From contig NZ_DIUM01000003.1 in assembly GCF_002423035.1 (NCBI RefSeq), forward strand, positions 1,310-65,309: DNA of 64,000 nucleotides, in the 5' to 3' direction. The DNA comes from Thiocapsa sp. UBA6158. Lineage in GTDB: Bacteria > Pseudomonadota > Gammaproteobacteria > Chromatiales > Chromatiaceae. Positions 23,090-31,277 of this stretch are shown piece by piece. The notes beneath the pieces were generated by a model. That model was not told the DNA's origin, made no database searches, and saw only the letters and a program-made list of their open reading frames with translations. The position numbers and the translations under genes were made by a program. The number at the start of each line of letters is the position of its first letter. Positions within the stretch are counted from its first letter, which is position 1.

Positions 23090-23716
23090 ATGCGAATCCT
23101 CGCCCGCTTTCGCCTGCTGACATTGCTGTTTGCCGGATTGCCGTTCGCCCACACGGCAGATGCCCAGCCACTCTACTGGGCGTGTAACGGCTGCCACGGG
23201 CCGAACGGCATCAGCGTGGGCGAGCACATCCCGACCATCGCGGGCCTGAATTACCGCTACTTCTACGCCACGATGCAGGCATTCCGGAAAGACCGACGCA
23301 AGGGTTCGTCGATGGGGTGGATCGCCAAGGGTTACAAATCCGACCAACTCCAACAGATCGCCTTATATTCCGGGACCCAGCCCTGGGTCGGCAAGCTGGA
23401 GGAAGTCGACCCGCGACTGGCGCAACGCGGGCAGGTACTCCATGCGGAGTATTGCGAGGAGTGTCACGAGCAGAACGGCCGCTTCCAGGACAAGGAGACC
23501 CCTCCGCTGGCCGGACAGGCCAGGGGCTATCTCTTGTACCAGATGCAGGATTATCGCGCGGCGGCACATCAGATGCCGCAGCCGGCATTGATGCAGGAGC
23601 GCTTGGAGAAACTCTCCGATGCCGACCTGATCGCGCTCAGCGAGTTTTACGCCGGCAGCCTGACGAGGGAGTACCAAGACAGCGCGCCTCCCGAGCCGGC
23701 CTTTAGAGGCGAGTAA
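23090..23716 (+). CDS. Diheme class I cytochrome c, FccA-like
   Basis: This is a 208-residue periplasmic cytochrome. The signal peptide (MRILARFRLLTLLFAGLPFA...ADA) precedes two heme-binding sites, CNGCH at residues 32-36 and CEECH near residue 124. The segment SSMGWIAKGYKSDQLQQIA is like the cytochrome subunit of flavocytochrome c sulfide dehydrogenase (FccA: MGRIAKGY...). No flavoprotein FccB partner is next to it, so a different electron-transfer role is possible. ATG 23090 is chosen for the clean signal peptide; ATG 23036 is in frame upstream. It converges with the diheme peroxidase gene, 45 bases apart. Confidence 0.78.
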   Translation: MRILARFRLLTLLFAGLPFAHTADAQPLYWACNGCHGPNGISVGEHIPTIAGLNYRYFYATMQAFRKDRRKGSSMGWIAKGYKSDQLQQIALYSGTQPWVGKLEEVDPRLAQRGQVLHAEYCEECHEQNGRFQDKETPPLAGQARGYLLYQMQDYRAAAHQMPQPALMQERLEKLSDADLIALSEFYAGSLTREYQDSAPPEPAFRGE

Positions 23717-23761
23717 AGAATCCGCGCGGCCGGGGGTGCCGGCCTCGCGGGATGCCGGTCG

Positions 23762-24748
23762 TCAGTCGAACGGCTGCGGTTGCGGTGTGTTCTCGGTCGA
23801 CGGCGGCAGGATCGGCAGCGCAAAGCTAGGCTGATCGCCGGTCAGGGTCTTCAGGAAGGCTACGATCTGGGCGTTCTCCTCGGGGGTGTAGGCCTTGCCG
23901 AGCTGGATCCGACCCATGATATTCACGGCCTCCTCCAGACCCCAGGCGGCACCATCGTGGAAGTAGGGGTAGGTCAACTCCACGTTCCGCAACGTCGGCA
24001 CCTTGAAGTTGAAGCGGTCCGCGTCCTTGCCGGTCACAGCGAACCGACCCTCGGCGGGATTGTCGGTCTGGTAGGGCTCGACCACGCCCATTTTCTGGAA
24101 GGTCGTGCCACCGGCGGCTGCTCCATTGTGGCAGGCGACGCAGCCGCTGTCTTTGAACAGCTGGTATCCTGCCAGCTCCGCGTCGCTCAGAGCGTCCTTG
24201 TCTCCCAGTAGCCATTGGTCGAACGGCGAGTTCGGGGTGACCAAGGTCTCCTCGAATTCGGCGATGGCCTCGGTGACCTTGTCGATGTCGATGCCGTCCT
24301 CACCGTAGACCAGCTTGAACTCGTTCACGTATCCGGGGATCGATTCCAGCACGCTGATCGCCAAGGTGTGCGTGAAGGCCATCTCGCCAGGGTTGGCGAT
24401 CGGGCCGCCGGCCTGCTCCTTGAGATCCGCGGCGCGGCCGTCCCAGAACTGGGCGACACTGAGGCTGGAATTCAGCACCGTCGGCGAGTTGATCGGACCC
24501 TCTTGCCAGTTGTGGCCGATCGAGGTCTTCAGATTGTCCGTCCCGCCCATGCTCAGGTTGTGGCATGAGTTGCAGGAGATGAAGCCCGATTTCGATAGCC
24601 TCGGGTCGAAGTAGAGTTTCTTGCCGAGCTCCGCCTGGGCCAGGTTGATCTCCTGAGCCGGGCGAATCGGTGTGATCGGCTCGTTGGCCCAAACAGCGGC
24701 GCAGGGCATCACCCCGGCGATAGCAATGACGAGAATCTTGAGTTTCAT
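23762..24748 (-). CDS. Diheme cytochrome c peroxidase (CcpA/MauG family)
   Basis: This is a 328-residue periplasmic enzyme. The signal peptide is followed by NLAQAELGKKLYFDPRLSKS and the first heme motif CNSCH, then INSPTVLNSS, FWDGRAADLKEQA, a second heme motif CVACH and FKVPTLRNVELTYPYFHDG. These are the standard landmarks of bacterial diheme peroxidases, which reduce H2O2 with electrons from small cytochromes. ATG 24748 is preceded by GGGAGG. An FNR-like site lies about 95 bases upstream. The nearby diheme cytochrome could be its electron donor (inference). Confidence 0.9.
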   Translation of the reverse strand: MKLKILVIAIAGVMPCAAVWANEPITPIRPAQEINLAQAELGKKLYFDPRLSKSGFISCNSCHNLSMGGTDNLKTSIGHNWQEGPINSPTVLNSSLSVAQFWDGRAADLKEQAGGPIANPGEMAFTHTLAISVLESIPGYVNEFKLVYGEDGIDIDKVTEAIAEFEETLVTPNSPFDQWLLGDKDALSDAELAGYQLFKDSGCVACHNGAAAGGTTFQKMGVVEPYQTDNPAEGRFAVTGKDADRFNFKVPTLRNVELTYPYFHDGAAWGLEEAVNIMGRIQLGKAYTPEENAQIVAFLKTLTGDQPSFALPILPPSTENTPQPQPFD

Positions 24749-24842
24749 TCTGTGCCTCCCAGTGACTGATTTAGGACAAGCGACGGCGCATCGCCAGCCT
24801 GCGGTCCACGAGCCAGGGTAGAACAACCGGGCAGGCGGCCAA

Positions 24843-24856
24843 TTGAGCTAGGTCAA
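24843..24856 (-). promoter_or_regulatory. FNR/ANR-like box upstream of the diheme peroxidase gene
   Basis: TTGAGCTAGGTCAA matches the FNR consensus TTGAT-N4-ATCAA at 8 of 10 positions and is almost a perfect dyad. It lies 95 bases before the peroxidase ATG. Microaerobic FNR control of such peroxidases is well known in other proteobacteria. Confidence 0.5.
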
Positions 24857-25081
24857 GGCAACTGCCGGAATACCGACTTGTTGTCCGGAAGAACCGAAGC
24901 CCTGGAGCTTCACGCCCGGAGAGCTGATGCCCTGATCGGTCCGCAAAGGCGGTGCGACGGAGACGTTGGCGCCGATCCTCAAATCTGCATGGATGCGCCC
25001 TTCGATCGGCTCCAGGTCAACCGTCAGCCCCTCGCCTTGTCTCGATCGCTCGGTGACAGCTTGAAATGCGTTGCTCGGGCG
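24857..25081. other. Intergenic stretch, nothing recognised
   Basis: Together with the leader of the peroxidase gene this makes a 333-base gap between genes. Beyond the FNR-like box I see no gene, repeat or strong hairpin in it. Confidence 0.4.
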
Positions 25082-26335
25082 TCAGTCGGCACGCCGCCCC
25101 AAGCGGTATTGGATGCGGGTCGGTCCGCCCGTGGTCTCGCGTGTCACCCAGGCGGTGTGAAGGTTGCCGGCCTCGTCCAGGGCGATGGACGGATGGCCCT
25201 GCTCATCGGGTCCGGAGGCTCCGGGAAGCGGCAGGTCCTCGCTCCAGGTGCCCTCGGCATACCAGCTCAGGAGGATATCGCCCTGTCCTTCGCGCTCGTC
25301 GGTCCAGGCGACGACGAGCGTGCCGTCCGGGTGGCCGGCGGCGCTGACGTGCCATTGCGCGGACAGCTCGCCGAAATCGTCCTGCACCCGCTCGTTCGGG
25401 CCGAATCCGTCCGGGCCGAAGTGCCCCGCATAGGCGTCGTAGCCGTGACGAAAGTTGCGCTTGTCTTCCCAGGCGGCGAGCAGGCGATCGGCGCCATAGG
25501 GTGCGAGCGCGACACGCGCGACGCCGTGACCTGCACCGAAGGGCAGCTCGGGACCGGGCGGGTCCTCGCTGATTCGCACCGGCGGATCGAAACTGCAGGG
25601 CTGACCGACTGCGCTCGCCGTGGCCATGATGATGGTGTGACCGGGGCGGCGGTCCTCCCAGGCGACGACGAGGCGTTCGCCGACCTGCGCGGCGGTCGGG
25701 AAGAGCTGGTCGGCGACCGGGGCGACAGTGTCCGCCGGGCAGCGCGCCTTCACCGCCAAGCCGAGCGCGCCGTCGCGGTCGAGCGTCGCCGTCATGATCC
25801 GTCCGACGCCGGTCTGCCGATCCGCCCAGACCGCGACCAGCTTAGCCTCGGAGCCGCCGAGGCTGACCTGCGCGCCTTGTGGGGTGAGCTCCAAGGGTGG
25901 TCCGAGTCCCTCCGGGGTCGCGAGCCGCACGAGGATCCGTCCGTCCTCCTCCCAGGCGACGGCGAAGCGGCGATCGGGCAGAGCGACGACGGCGGGCTCG
26001 AAGGCCTCGCCTTCGCCGCTGATCTGGATGGCGGGGGCAAAGCCGACCTTAGTCGGATCCTTCAGCGCCAGGTAAGCACGCGGGATTCCCCCGTGCTCGT
26101 CGTCCCAGACCACCGCGACCGTGCCGTCCGAAACCGCGAGGCTGCGGCGTCCGGCGGACGACATCTGGTGGAAGACGCCCGCCGAGGTTCCGACGACCTC
26201 GATCGGCGGCGCATCGAATGTCCAGGGCTGCGCCGCGACCGACCCCGTAGCCGTCGCCCAGGCCAGACCGGCAAAGAGGGCCCCGGCGAGCGAGGCGTGG
26301 CCGGGTTGTGCGCACCGGATTACGAAACGGCTCAC
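25082..26335 (-). CDS. Secreted sialidase/BNR-type beta-propeller protein
   Basis: This is a 417-residue exported protein. A signal peptide at the N-terminus (SLAGALFAGLAWATATGSVA) is followed by repeated blades, each with a VAW/AAW-type strand and an acidic turn: VVWDDEH, VAWEEDG, AVWADRQ, VAWEDRR, AAWEDKR and VAWTDER. About six or seven such units occur over residues 60-400, as in BNR/sialidase-like propellers. No catalytic sialidase residues are evident, so a binding or scaffold role is as likely. The start GTG 26335 overlaps the stop of the thioredoxin-like gene, so they form one operon. Confidence 0.7.
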   Translation of the reverse strand: MSRFVIRCAQPGHASLAGALFAGLAWATATGSVAAQPWTFDAPPIEVVGTSAGVFHQMSSAGRRSLAVSDGTVAVVWDDEHGGIPRAYLALKDPTKVGFAPAIQISGEGEAFEPAVVALPDRRFAVAWEEDGRILVRLATPEGLGPPLELTPQGAQVSLGGSEAKLVAVWADRQTGVGRIMTATLDRDGALGLAVKARCPADTVAPVADQLFPTAAQVGERLVVAWEDRRPGHTIIMATASAVGQPCSFDPPVRISEDPPGPELPFGAGHGVARVALAPYGADRLLAAWEDKRNFRHGYDAYAGHFGPDGFGPNERVQDDFGELSAQWHVSAAGHPDGTLVVAWTDEREGQGDILLSWYAEGTWSEDLPLPGASGPDEQGHPSIALDEAGNLHTAWVTRETTGGPTRIQYRLGRRAD

Positions 26336-26805
26336 GAGGCACCCGCGACGGCCAGCGCCTCTTGGATCTTGGCGTCGGCCTCGAGCAGGTCCTCGATCCG
26401 CTGTACGCCCACTAGACGCAGGACCGTCTCCCCGTCGGGTGTCATGAATGAAAAGACGGGTGTCACGAAGGCGTCGTAACGGGTCCCGAGTTCGCGCTCG
26501 GTGATGCGCTCCCCGCTCGGCAGGCGCAGGCGCTCGCCGCTCTCGGCATCGACATAGGCGAGCGCGTAATGCGCGGAATAACGCTCGCGCACCTGCGCGT
26601 CGGAGAAGGCCTCTTTGTTGGTCTTCTCGCAATAACCGCAGCCGTAGCGGCCGAAGTAGACGAACAAGGGTTTGCCCTCGTCCCTTGCCTGTTGCATGGC
26701 CTGGTCGAAGGGCTTGAAGGCGTAGCCGTCCGGTGCCTCGGCGTGGGCTGCGGCACCGGATATCAGGAGAAGGACGAGGAGGGCCGATGGCGCGAATCGG
26801 GTCAT
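26332..26805 (-). CDS. Periplasmic thioredoxin-fold protein
   Basis: This is a 157-residue exported thioredoxin-like protein. Following the signal peptide (residues 1-22), KPLFVYFGRYGCGYCEKTNK carries the redox pair Cys56-Gly-Tyr-Cys59. A cis-proline region (DAFVTPVFSFMTPDG) follows near residue 115. It resembles SoxW/DsbE-like proteins that reduce or repair periplasmic disulfides. ATG 26805 has GGGAG about 11-15 bases upstream. It is translationally coupled to the propeller protein downstream, a likely client or partner. Confidence 0.8.
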   Translation of the reverse strand: MTRFAPSALLVLLLISGAAAHAEAPDGYAFKPFDQAMQQARDEGKPLFVYFGRYGCGYCEKTNKEAFSDAQVRERYSAHYALAYVDAESGERLRLPSGERITERELGTRYDAFVTPVFSFMTPDGETVLRLVGVQRIEDLLEADAKIQEALAVAGAS

Positions 26806-26998
26806 GGGTTCAAGCTCCCGCGCGTGCGGTGAAAAAGATGTGTACCGGCACCTTATCAAAAGCCGGCGCGGACCGGCACCCGGGCTTGTTCGTGACTTCG
26901 GCCATCTTGGCACGTGGCGACTGAAGGTTTGGGTGGGCGCTCTTATGAGCGAGGTCGGCACCCGCTCAAGCACCCGGCGAGTCGAGATGATCCGTCGC

Positions 26999-28444
26999 TC
27001 AACGCAGCCAAAAGGCCGGCGAGAGGATCACCAGGATGGTCAGGATCTCCAGTCGCCCGAGGAGCATGGCGACGACGCCGAGCAACTTGCCCAGATCGCT
27101 GACCGATTGGAAGGTGAGGGAAACCTCGCCGAGTCCCGGGCCGAGATTGTTCAGGCAGGTGGCGACGGCACTGAAGGCATCCAGCGGGGCGAGTCCGGCG
27201 TGGATCATCAACAGGGTTAAGGTCCCGACGGCGAAGGTATAGAGCGCGAAAAAGCCCCAGACCGAGCGCGCGAGCCGCGGGTCGACGATGCGTTGGCCCA
27301 ATCGCAACGGCAGGACGGCGTGCGGATGGATCAGCTGGCGCACCTCCTGGGCGCCCTGCTTGACCATCAGCAGGACGCGCAGCACCTTCATGCCGCCGGC
27401 GGTCGAGCCGCCGCACCCGCCGACGAAGCTGATATAGATCAGCAGGAGCGGGAGGAAGTCGGGCCAGTGGGCGAAGTCGACGGTCCCGAATCCGGTGCTG
27501 GTGACGATGGAGACCACCTCGAAGGCTGCATCGCGCAGGCTGGCATGCACCTGATCGTAGGGGCCTTCCAAGTAGAGGATCAGACCGACCAGCAGGACCA
27601 TGGCGAGCACGAAGCCGAGAAAGGTCCTGGCCTCGGTATCGCGCAGATACTGCAACGGGTTGCGATTGAGCCAAACCAGGTAATGCACACCGAAGTTGAT
27701 GGCGGCCAGGAGCATGAAGACGACGGCGACCGCCTCGACGGCGGGGCTTGCGAAATGGCCCATGCTGGCGTCGTGGGTCGAGAAGCCGCCGGTCGAGACC
27801 GTGGACAGACTGTGGGAGACGGCATCGAACGGGGTCATCCCCGCAAGCCAGTAACCCGCTGCGCAGGCGAGTGTGAGCGAGACGTAGATCAGCCAGAGCG
27901 CACGGGCGGTTTGGGTCAGGCGCGGGGTCAGCTTCTCCTCTTTGAGCGGACCCGGCGCCTCGGCGCGGTAGAGCTGCATCCCGCCGATGCCCAGCATGGG
28001 CATGACCGCGACCCCGAGCACGATAAGCCCCATTCCGCCGAACCACTGCAGCTGCTGGCGGTAGAAGAGCAGCGAGCGCGGCATGGTGTCCAGACCGGCG
28101 ATCACGGTCGCCCCCGTGGTGGTGATCCCGGAGGTGGATTCGAACAGGGCGTCGACCGGCGAGAGACCGAAGCCGCTCATCAGAGGCCAAGCGCCCAAGA
28201 TACTCAGCAGGACCCAGAAGAGGGTCACGACCAGATAACCGTCGCCCACGCTCAATTCGTGCGCGCGGCGCCGACCGAACAGCCAGAGGAAGGCACCGAA
28301 CCCGAGCGAGCCGGCCATCGGCCAGAGAAAGTGCAGGACCTCGGGCTCGCGATACCAGAGGCCGACCAGGATCGGACTCACCAGTGTGACGCCGAAGATC
28401 AGTGCATAGATGCCGACGATCCGACCGACCAGGAAGAGGTTCAT
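26999..28444 (-). CDS. trkH: Trk-type potassium uptake protein TrkH
   Basis: This is a 481-residue membrane protein with four pore repeats. Selectivity-filter-like loops include STSGITTTGATVI, SLSTVSTGGFSTH, IVTSTGFGTVDF and ATCLNNLGPGLG. The length matches TrkH/TrkG (483 in E. coli). It forms the K+ channel dimer gated by TrkA, which is not in this window. The TrkA-N-like protein at 32066-33898 is not an obvious substitute. ATG 28444 gives the family N-terminus MNLFLVGRIVGIYAL. Confidence 0.94.
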   Translation of the reverse strand: MNLFLVGRIVGIYALIFGVTLVSPILVGLWYREPEVLHFLWPMAGSLGFGAFLWLFGRRRAHELSVGDGYLVVTLFWVLLSILGAWPLMSGFGLSPVDALFESTSGITTTGATVIAGLDTMPRSLLFYRQQLQWFGGMGLIVLGVAVMPMLGIGGMQLYRAEAPGPLKEEKLTPRLTQTARALWLIYVSLTLACAAGYWLAGMTPFDAVSHSLSTVSTGGFSTHDASMGHFASPAVEAVAVVFMLLAAINFGVHYLVWLNRNPLQYLRDTEARTFLGFVLAMVLLVGLILYLEGPYDQVHASLRDAAFEVVSIVTSTGFGTVDFAHWPDFLPLLLIYISFVGGCGGSTAGGMKVLRVLLMVKQGAQEVRQLIHPHAVLPLRLGQRIVDPRLARSVWGFFALYTFAVGTLTLLMIHAGLAPLDAFSAVATCLNNLGPGLGEVSLTFQSVSDLGKLLGVVAMLLGRLEILTILVILSPAFWLR

Positions 28445-28504
28445 CGGGGTGCCGAGCCGGTCGCGCGGCGTCGCCGCCCTCGCTGCCGGACGCCTCGATC
28501 GGGT

Positions 28505-29629
28505 TCAGCGGGCAAGACCCAGCACCTCGAGATAGCGCTCGGCGCTGCGTCCTTGCTCGTACTCGGCCACGGCCGAGCGCAGGATTGCCGGCGCAAGCGG
28601 CTGCTCCAGGGTCCGTTGCATCGCATCGGCAAGCGACTCGACGTCGCCTACCGGCACCAGCGGGCCGAAGCGCCCGCCGTCCAACAGCTCGAAGGGACCG
28701 CTCGGACAGTCGGTCGAGACGACCGGGATACCCAGCGCCATGGCCTCCGTCAGCACGTTGGGCGAGCCCTCCCAGGCGGAGGACAGCACGAAGAGACGGG
28801 CACGCGCGAGATAGGCATAAGGATTGTCCTGAAAGCCGAGCAGCGCGACGCGGCCGCTCAATCCGAGCTGCCCGATCAGCGCCTCCAGCTTGGGTCGGCC
28901 GCCGCCCTCGCCGAGAATCGCGAGCCTGCAATCGAGGTTCCGCGGGAGCCGCGCGAAGGCATGGATCAGCGTCGGAAAGTCCTTCTGACGCTGCAGGCGC
29001 CCTGCGCCAAGGATGACCGGCGGTTGGCCGTGTGCGAGCCAGGGGTGCGGACAGGGCTCGGCCGCCAAGCGCTCGAGGTCCGGCGTGATGACCGGGTTGC
29101 GGATGACGCTGATCTGCTCGCGCGGCAGACGCGCGATCCGGGCGGTATCCTCCGCCACGCCGTCGGAGACGGCGACGATATGGTCGATCCGCGGGTAGGT
29201 GCGGCGAATGGGTGCATAACGCAGCCAGCGTTCGAGCGCCGATTTTTCGGCCATCGCCGCCGAGAGCTGGGTGCCCAGACGCATCACCAGGCGGGTGTCT
29301 GTCCCGGCCAGCGTGCGGGCCAGCACGGCGGCCCGGCCGGCGCGATCCTTCGCCGCCAGCAGGGCGGCCGGGCGACGGCGCCGCAGATAACGCGCCAGTG
29401 CGGGGGCGGCGAGCAGGCTGTGCTCGGTCCCGACCCGGATCCGATTGACCTCGGCCGGGAGTCGGGCGAGGTGAGGCCCGGACGCGCGCAGCAGGACGAG
29501 GTCCACCGGTTGGTCCAGATCGAGAAAGCCGCCGATCAGGTTCACGAGCATCCGCTCGACCCCGCCGGCCCCCGAGAAGGACGCGAAGACGGCAAGCGGC
29601 GGCCGCGAGTCGGGTACGGCGCTCGGCAT
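28505..29629 (-). CDS. Family 4-type glycosyltransferase
   Basis: This is a 374-residue GT-B glycosyltransferase. The N-domain has SFSGAGGVERMLVNLIGGFL. The C-domain has VILGAGRLQRQKDFPTLIHA and the nucleotide-sugar site ARLFVLSSAWEGSPNVLTEA with the conserved E-x7-E pattern, followed by VVSTDCPSGPFELLD. It probably builds a surface glycan or glycolipid. The acceptor is unknown. ATG 29629 is used; an in-frame TTG at 29659 would add ten residues. It lies 60 bases from trkH and is divergent from the DJ-1 gene. Confidence 0.87.
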   Translation of the reverse strand: MPSAVPDSRPPLAVFASFSGAGGVERMLVNLIGGFLDLDQPVDLVLLRASGPHLARLPAEVNRIRVGTEHSLLAAPALARYLRRRRPAALLAAKDRAGRAAVLARTLAGTDTRLVMRLGTQLSAAMAEKSALERWLRYAPIRRTYPRIDHIVAVSDGVAEDTARIARLPREQISVIRNPVITPDLERLAAEPCPHPWLAHGQPPVILGAGRLQRQKDFPTLIHAFARLPRNLDCRLAILGEGGGRPKLEALIGQLGLSGRVALLGFQDNPYAYLARARLFVLSSAWEGSPNVLTEAMALGIPVVSTDCPSGPFELLDGGRFGPLVPVGDVESLADAMQRTLEQPLAPAILRSAVAEYEQGRSAERYLEVLGLAR

Positions 29630-29710
29630 GGGGCGGGTGGCGATCGTCACCTTGACCAAATGCTATAGTCTAAGGTTTGCATGAGATTTGAACCCAACGA
29701 GGACAGAATC

Positions 29711-30298
29711 ATGGCGGTGAAGAAGATCCTGATGCTGGTCGGCGATTATGTCGAGGACTACGAGGCGATGGTACCGCTTCAGATCCTGCAGATGGTGGGC
29801 CACAAAGTCTACACCGTCTGTCCGGACAAGAAGCCCGGGGATTGGGTGCGCACCGCGATCCACGATTTCGAGGGGGACCAGACCTACAGCGAGAAGCCGG
29901 GCCATCGCTTCGCGATCACGGCCGACTTCGACAACGTCGACCCGGCCAAGTACGACGCCCTGGTCATCCCGGGTGGCCGCTCCCCGGAATATCTCCGATT
30001 GAATCCGCGCGTGATCGAGCTGGTCCGGCACTTCGCGGCCGGCGATAAGCCGATCGCCTCGGTCTGTCATGGTCAGCAGATCCTCGCCGCCGCGGGGATT
30101 CTCGAAGGCAAACGCTGCACCGCCTACCCGGCCGTACGTCCCGAGGTGGAGCGCGCGGGCGGTACCTGGTGCGAGGTCAACGAGACCGTCTCCAATGCCT
30201 ATACCGACGGCAATTTGGTCACGGCCCCGGCGTGGCCGGCGCATCCGGAGTGGATGCGCAAGTTCCTCGACCTGCTGGGCACCCGCATCGAAACCTAA
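29711..30298 (+). CDS. DJ-1/PfpI family protein
   Basis: This is a 195-residue cytoplasmic protein of the DJ-1/PfpI class I amidotransferase-like fold. The nucleophile elbow is ASVCHGQQ with Cys119, and YDALVIPGGRSPEYLRL carries the other conserved segment. Members include protein deglycases, glyoxalase III and stress chaperones; the exact activity cannot be read. ATG 29711 has GAGGA 8-12 bases before it. It starts a plus-strand run of five genes. Its stop TAA overlaps the next start by one base. Confidence 0.88.
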   Translation: MAVKKILMLVGDYVEDYEAMVPLQILQMVGHKVYTVCPDKKPGDWVRTAIHDFEGDQTYSEKPGHRFAITADFDNVDPAKYDALVIPGGRSPEYLRLNPRVIELVRHFAAGDKPIASVCHGQQILAAAGILEGKRCTAYPAVRPEVERAGGTWCEVNETVSNAYTDGNLVTAPAWPAHPEWMRKFLDLLGTRIET

Positions 30299-30783
30299 TG
30301 AGACAGCGCGTCTTTGTCTACGGCACCCTGCTGCGCGGAGAGGTCAATCACCATCTGCTCGCGCAGGCGGAGTATCTCGGGCCGCATCGCACGGCGGCGT
30401 GCTTCTCGTTGTATCTGCTCCGCGCCTATCCGGGCGCGGTGCGCGGCGGCGCAACCGCGATCCGGGGCGAGGTCTACGCCGTGGATCATGCCGGCCTGCG
30501 CCGGCTCGATCGACTCGAAGACTATCCCGCGCTCTACGACCGCCGACTGCTGGCGACCCCGTACGGCCGGGCCTGGATCTATCTCTTTCGCGGATCCGTG
30601 CATGATCGCACGCTGATCCCCGGCGGCGACTGGCGGACCTGCGCGGCCGATCCGGACTCCATCCGGGCCGCCGGTGTGCGCCGGGCGCGCGATCCGAAGA
30701 CCCGCGGGCCGTTGCTCGGCGCTGCGGGACGCAAGACGGTTGCGCAGCCCGGCGAACCGGAGCCGGTCCGCTCGTCCGTCTAA
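30298..30783 (+). CDS. Gamma-glutamylcyclotransferase-fold protein
   Basis: This is a 161-residue protein starting MRQRVFVYGTLLRGEVNHHL, the YGTL(L)RG motif of the GGCT/AIG2 fold. RLDRLEDYPALYDR carries the catalytic-type glutamate and tyrosine of that family. It may cleave gamma-glutamyl amines or act in glutathione-related repair, which would fit the adjoining DJ-1 and OsmC genes. The last 40 residues are a basic, probably disordered tail. One-base overlap with the DJ-1 gene implies cotranslation. Confidence 0.82.
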   Translation: MRQRVFVYGTLLRGEVNHHLLAQAEYLGPHRTAACFSLYLLRAYPGAVRGGATAIRGEVYAVDHAGLRRLDRLEDYPALYDRRLLATPYGRAWIYLFRGSVHDRTLIPGGDWRTCAADPDSIRAAGVRRARDPKTRGPLLGAAGRKTVAQPGEPEPVRSSV

Positions 30784-30814
30784 TCCGAGCCCTATTGAAG
30801 TTGGAGTCAGCCCG

Positions 30815-31276
30815 ATGTCCGAAGAAGGCCGTTTCAAGATCCATCTCGAGCAGCAGGAAGGCTTTCAGATCAATGTCGCCTTCGACTGGAAGCGCGCCGC
30901 GGATCTGCTCATGGACGAGCCGCCCCCATTGGGCGAGCAAAAGGGACCGAATGCCTCGCGTCTGCTCGCCGCTGCCGCGGCCAACTGTCTGAGTGCGAGT
31001 CTGCTCTATTGCGTCTTCAAGGAAGAGCCGCCGGAGAACTGTCTGCGTGCCGAGGCGGTCTGCGTCATGGTCCGCAACGAGAAGAAGCGGCTGCGTGTCG
31101 GCCGGATGGAGATCACCCTGATCCTCGCCGAGGCCGTGACGGCGTCCCCGCGCTTCGCGCGCTGCAAGGATCTATTCGAGGACTTCTGCGTGGTCTCGGC
31201 CAGTATTCGCCAGGGGATTCCGATGCGCGTGACGCTTCGCGACGAGGCAGGCAACGTCCTTCACGAGACGGAATGA
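30815..31276 (+). CDS. OsmC/Ohr family protein
   Basis: This is a 153-residue protein with SRLLAAAAANCLSASLLYCV, the first conserved cysteine region of OsmC proteins, and KDLFEDFCVVSASIRQGIPM, which carries the second cysteine. OsmC/Ohr dimers reduce organic hydroperoxides with these two cysteines; YhfA-like members have unclear roles. A GGAG lies 10-13 bases before ATG 30815. It belongs to the same run as the DJ-1 and GGCT genes, suggesting an oxidative or electrophile stress set. Confidence 0.85.
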   Translation: MSEEGRFKIHLEQQEGFQINVAFDWKRAADLLMDEPPPLGEQKGPNASRLLAAAAANCLSASLLYCVFKEEPPENCLRAEAVCVMVRNEKKRLRVGRMEITLILAEAVTASPRFARCKDLFEDFCVVSASIRQGIPMRVTLRDEAGNVLHETE

Positions 31277-31277
31277 C

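Noticed and set aside
22816..23154. Minus-strand 112-codon frame between selD and the cytochrome gene
   Set aside because: It is basic and of low complexity, overlaps the cytochrome signal peptide region, and has no ribosome binding site or family match.
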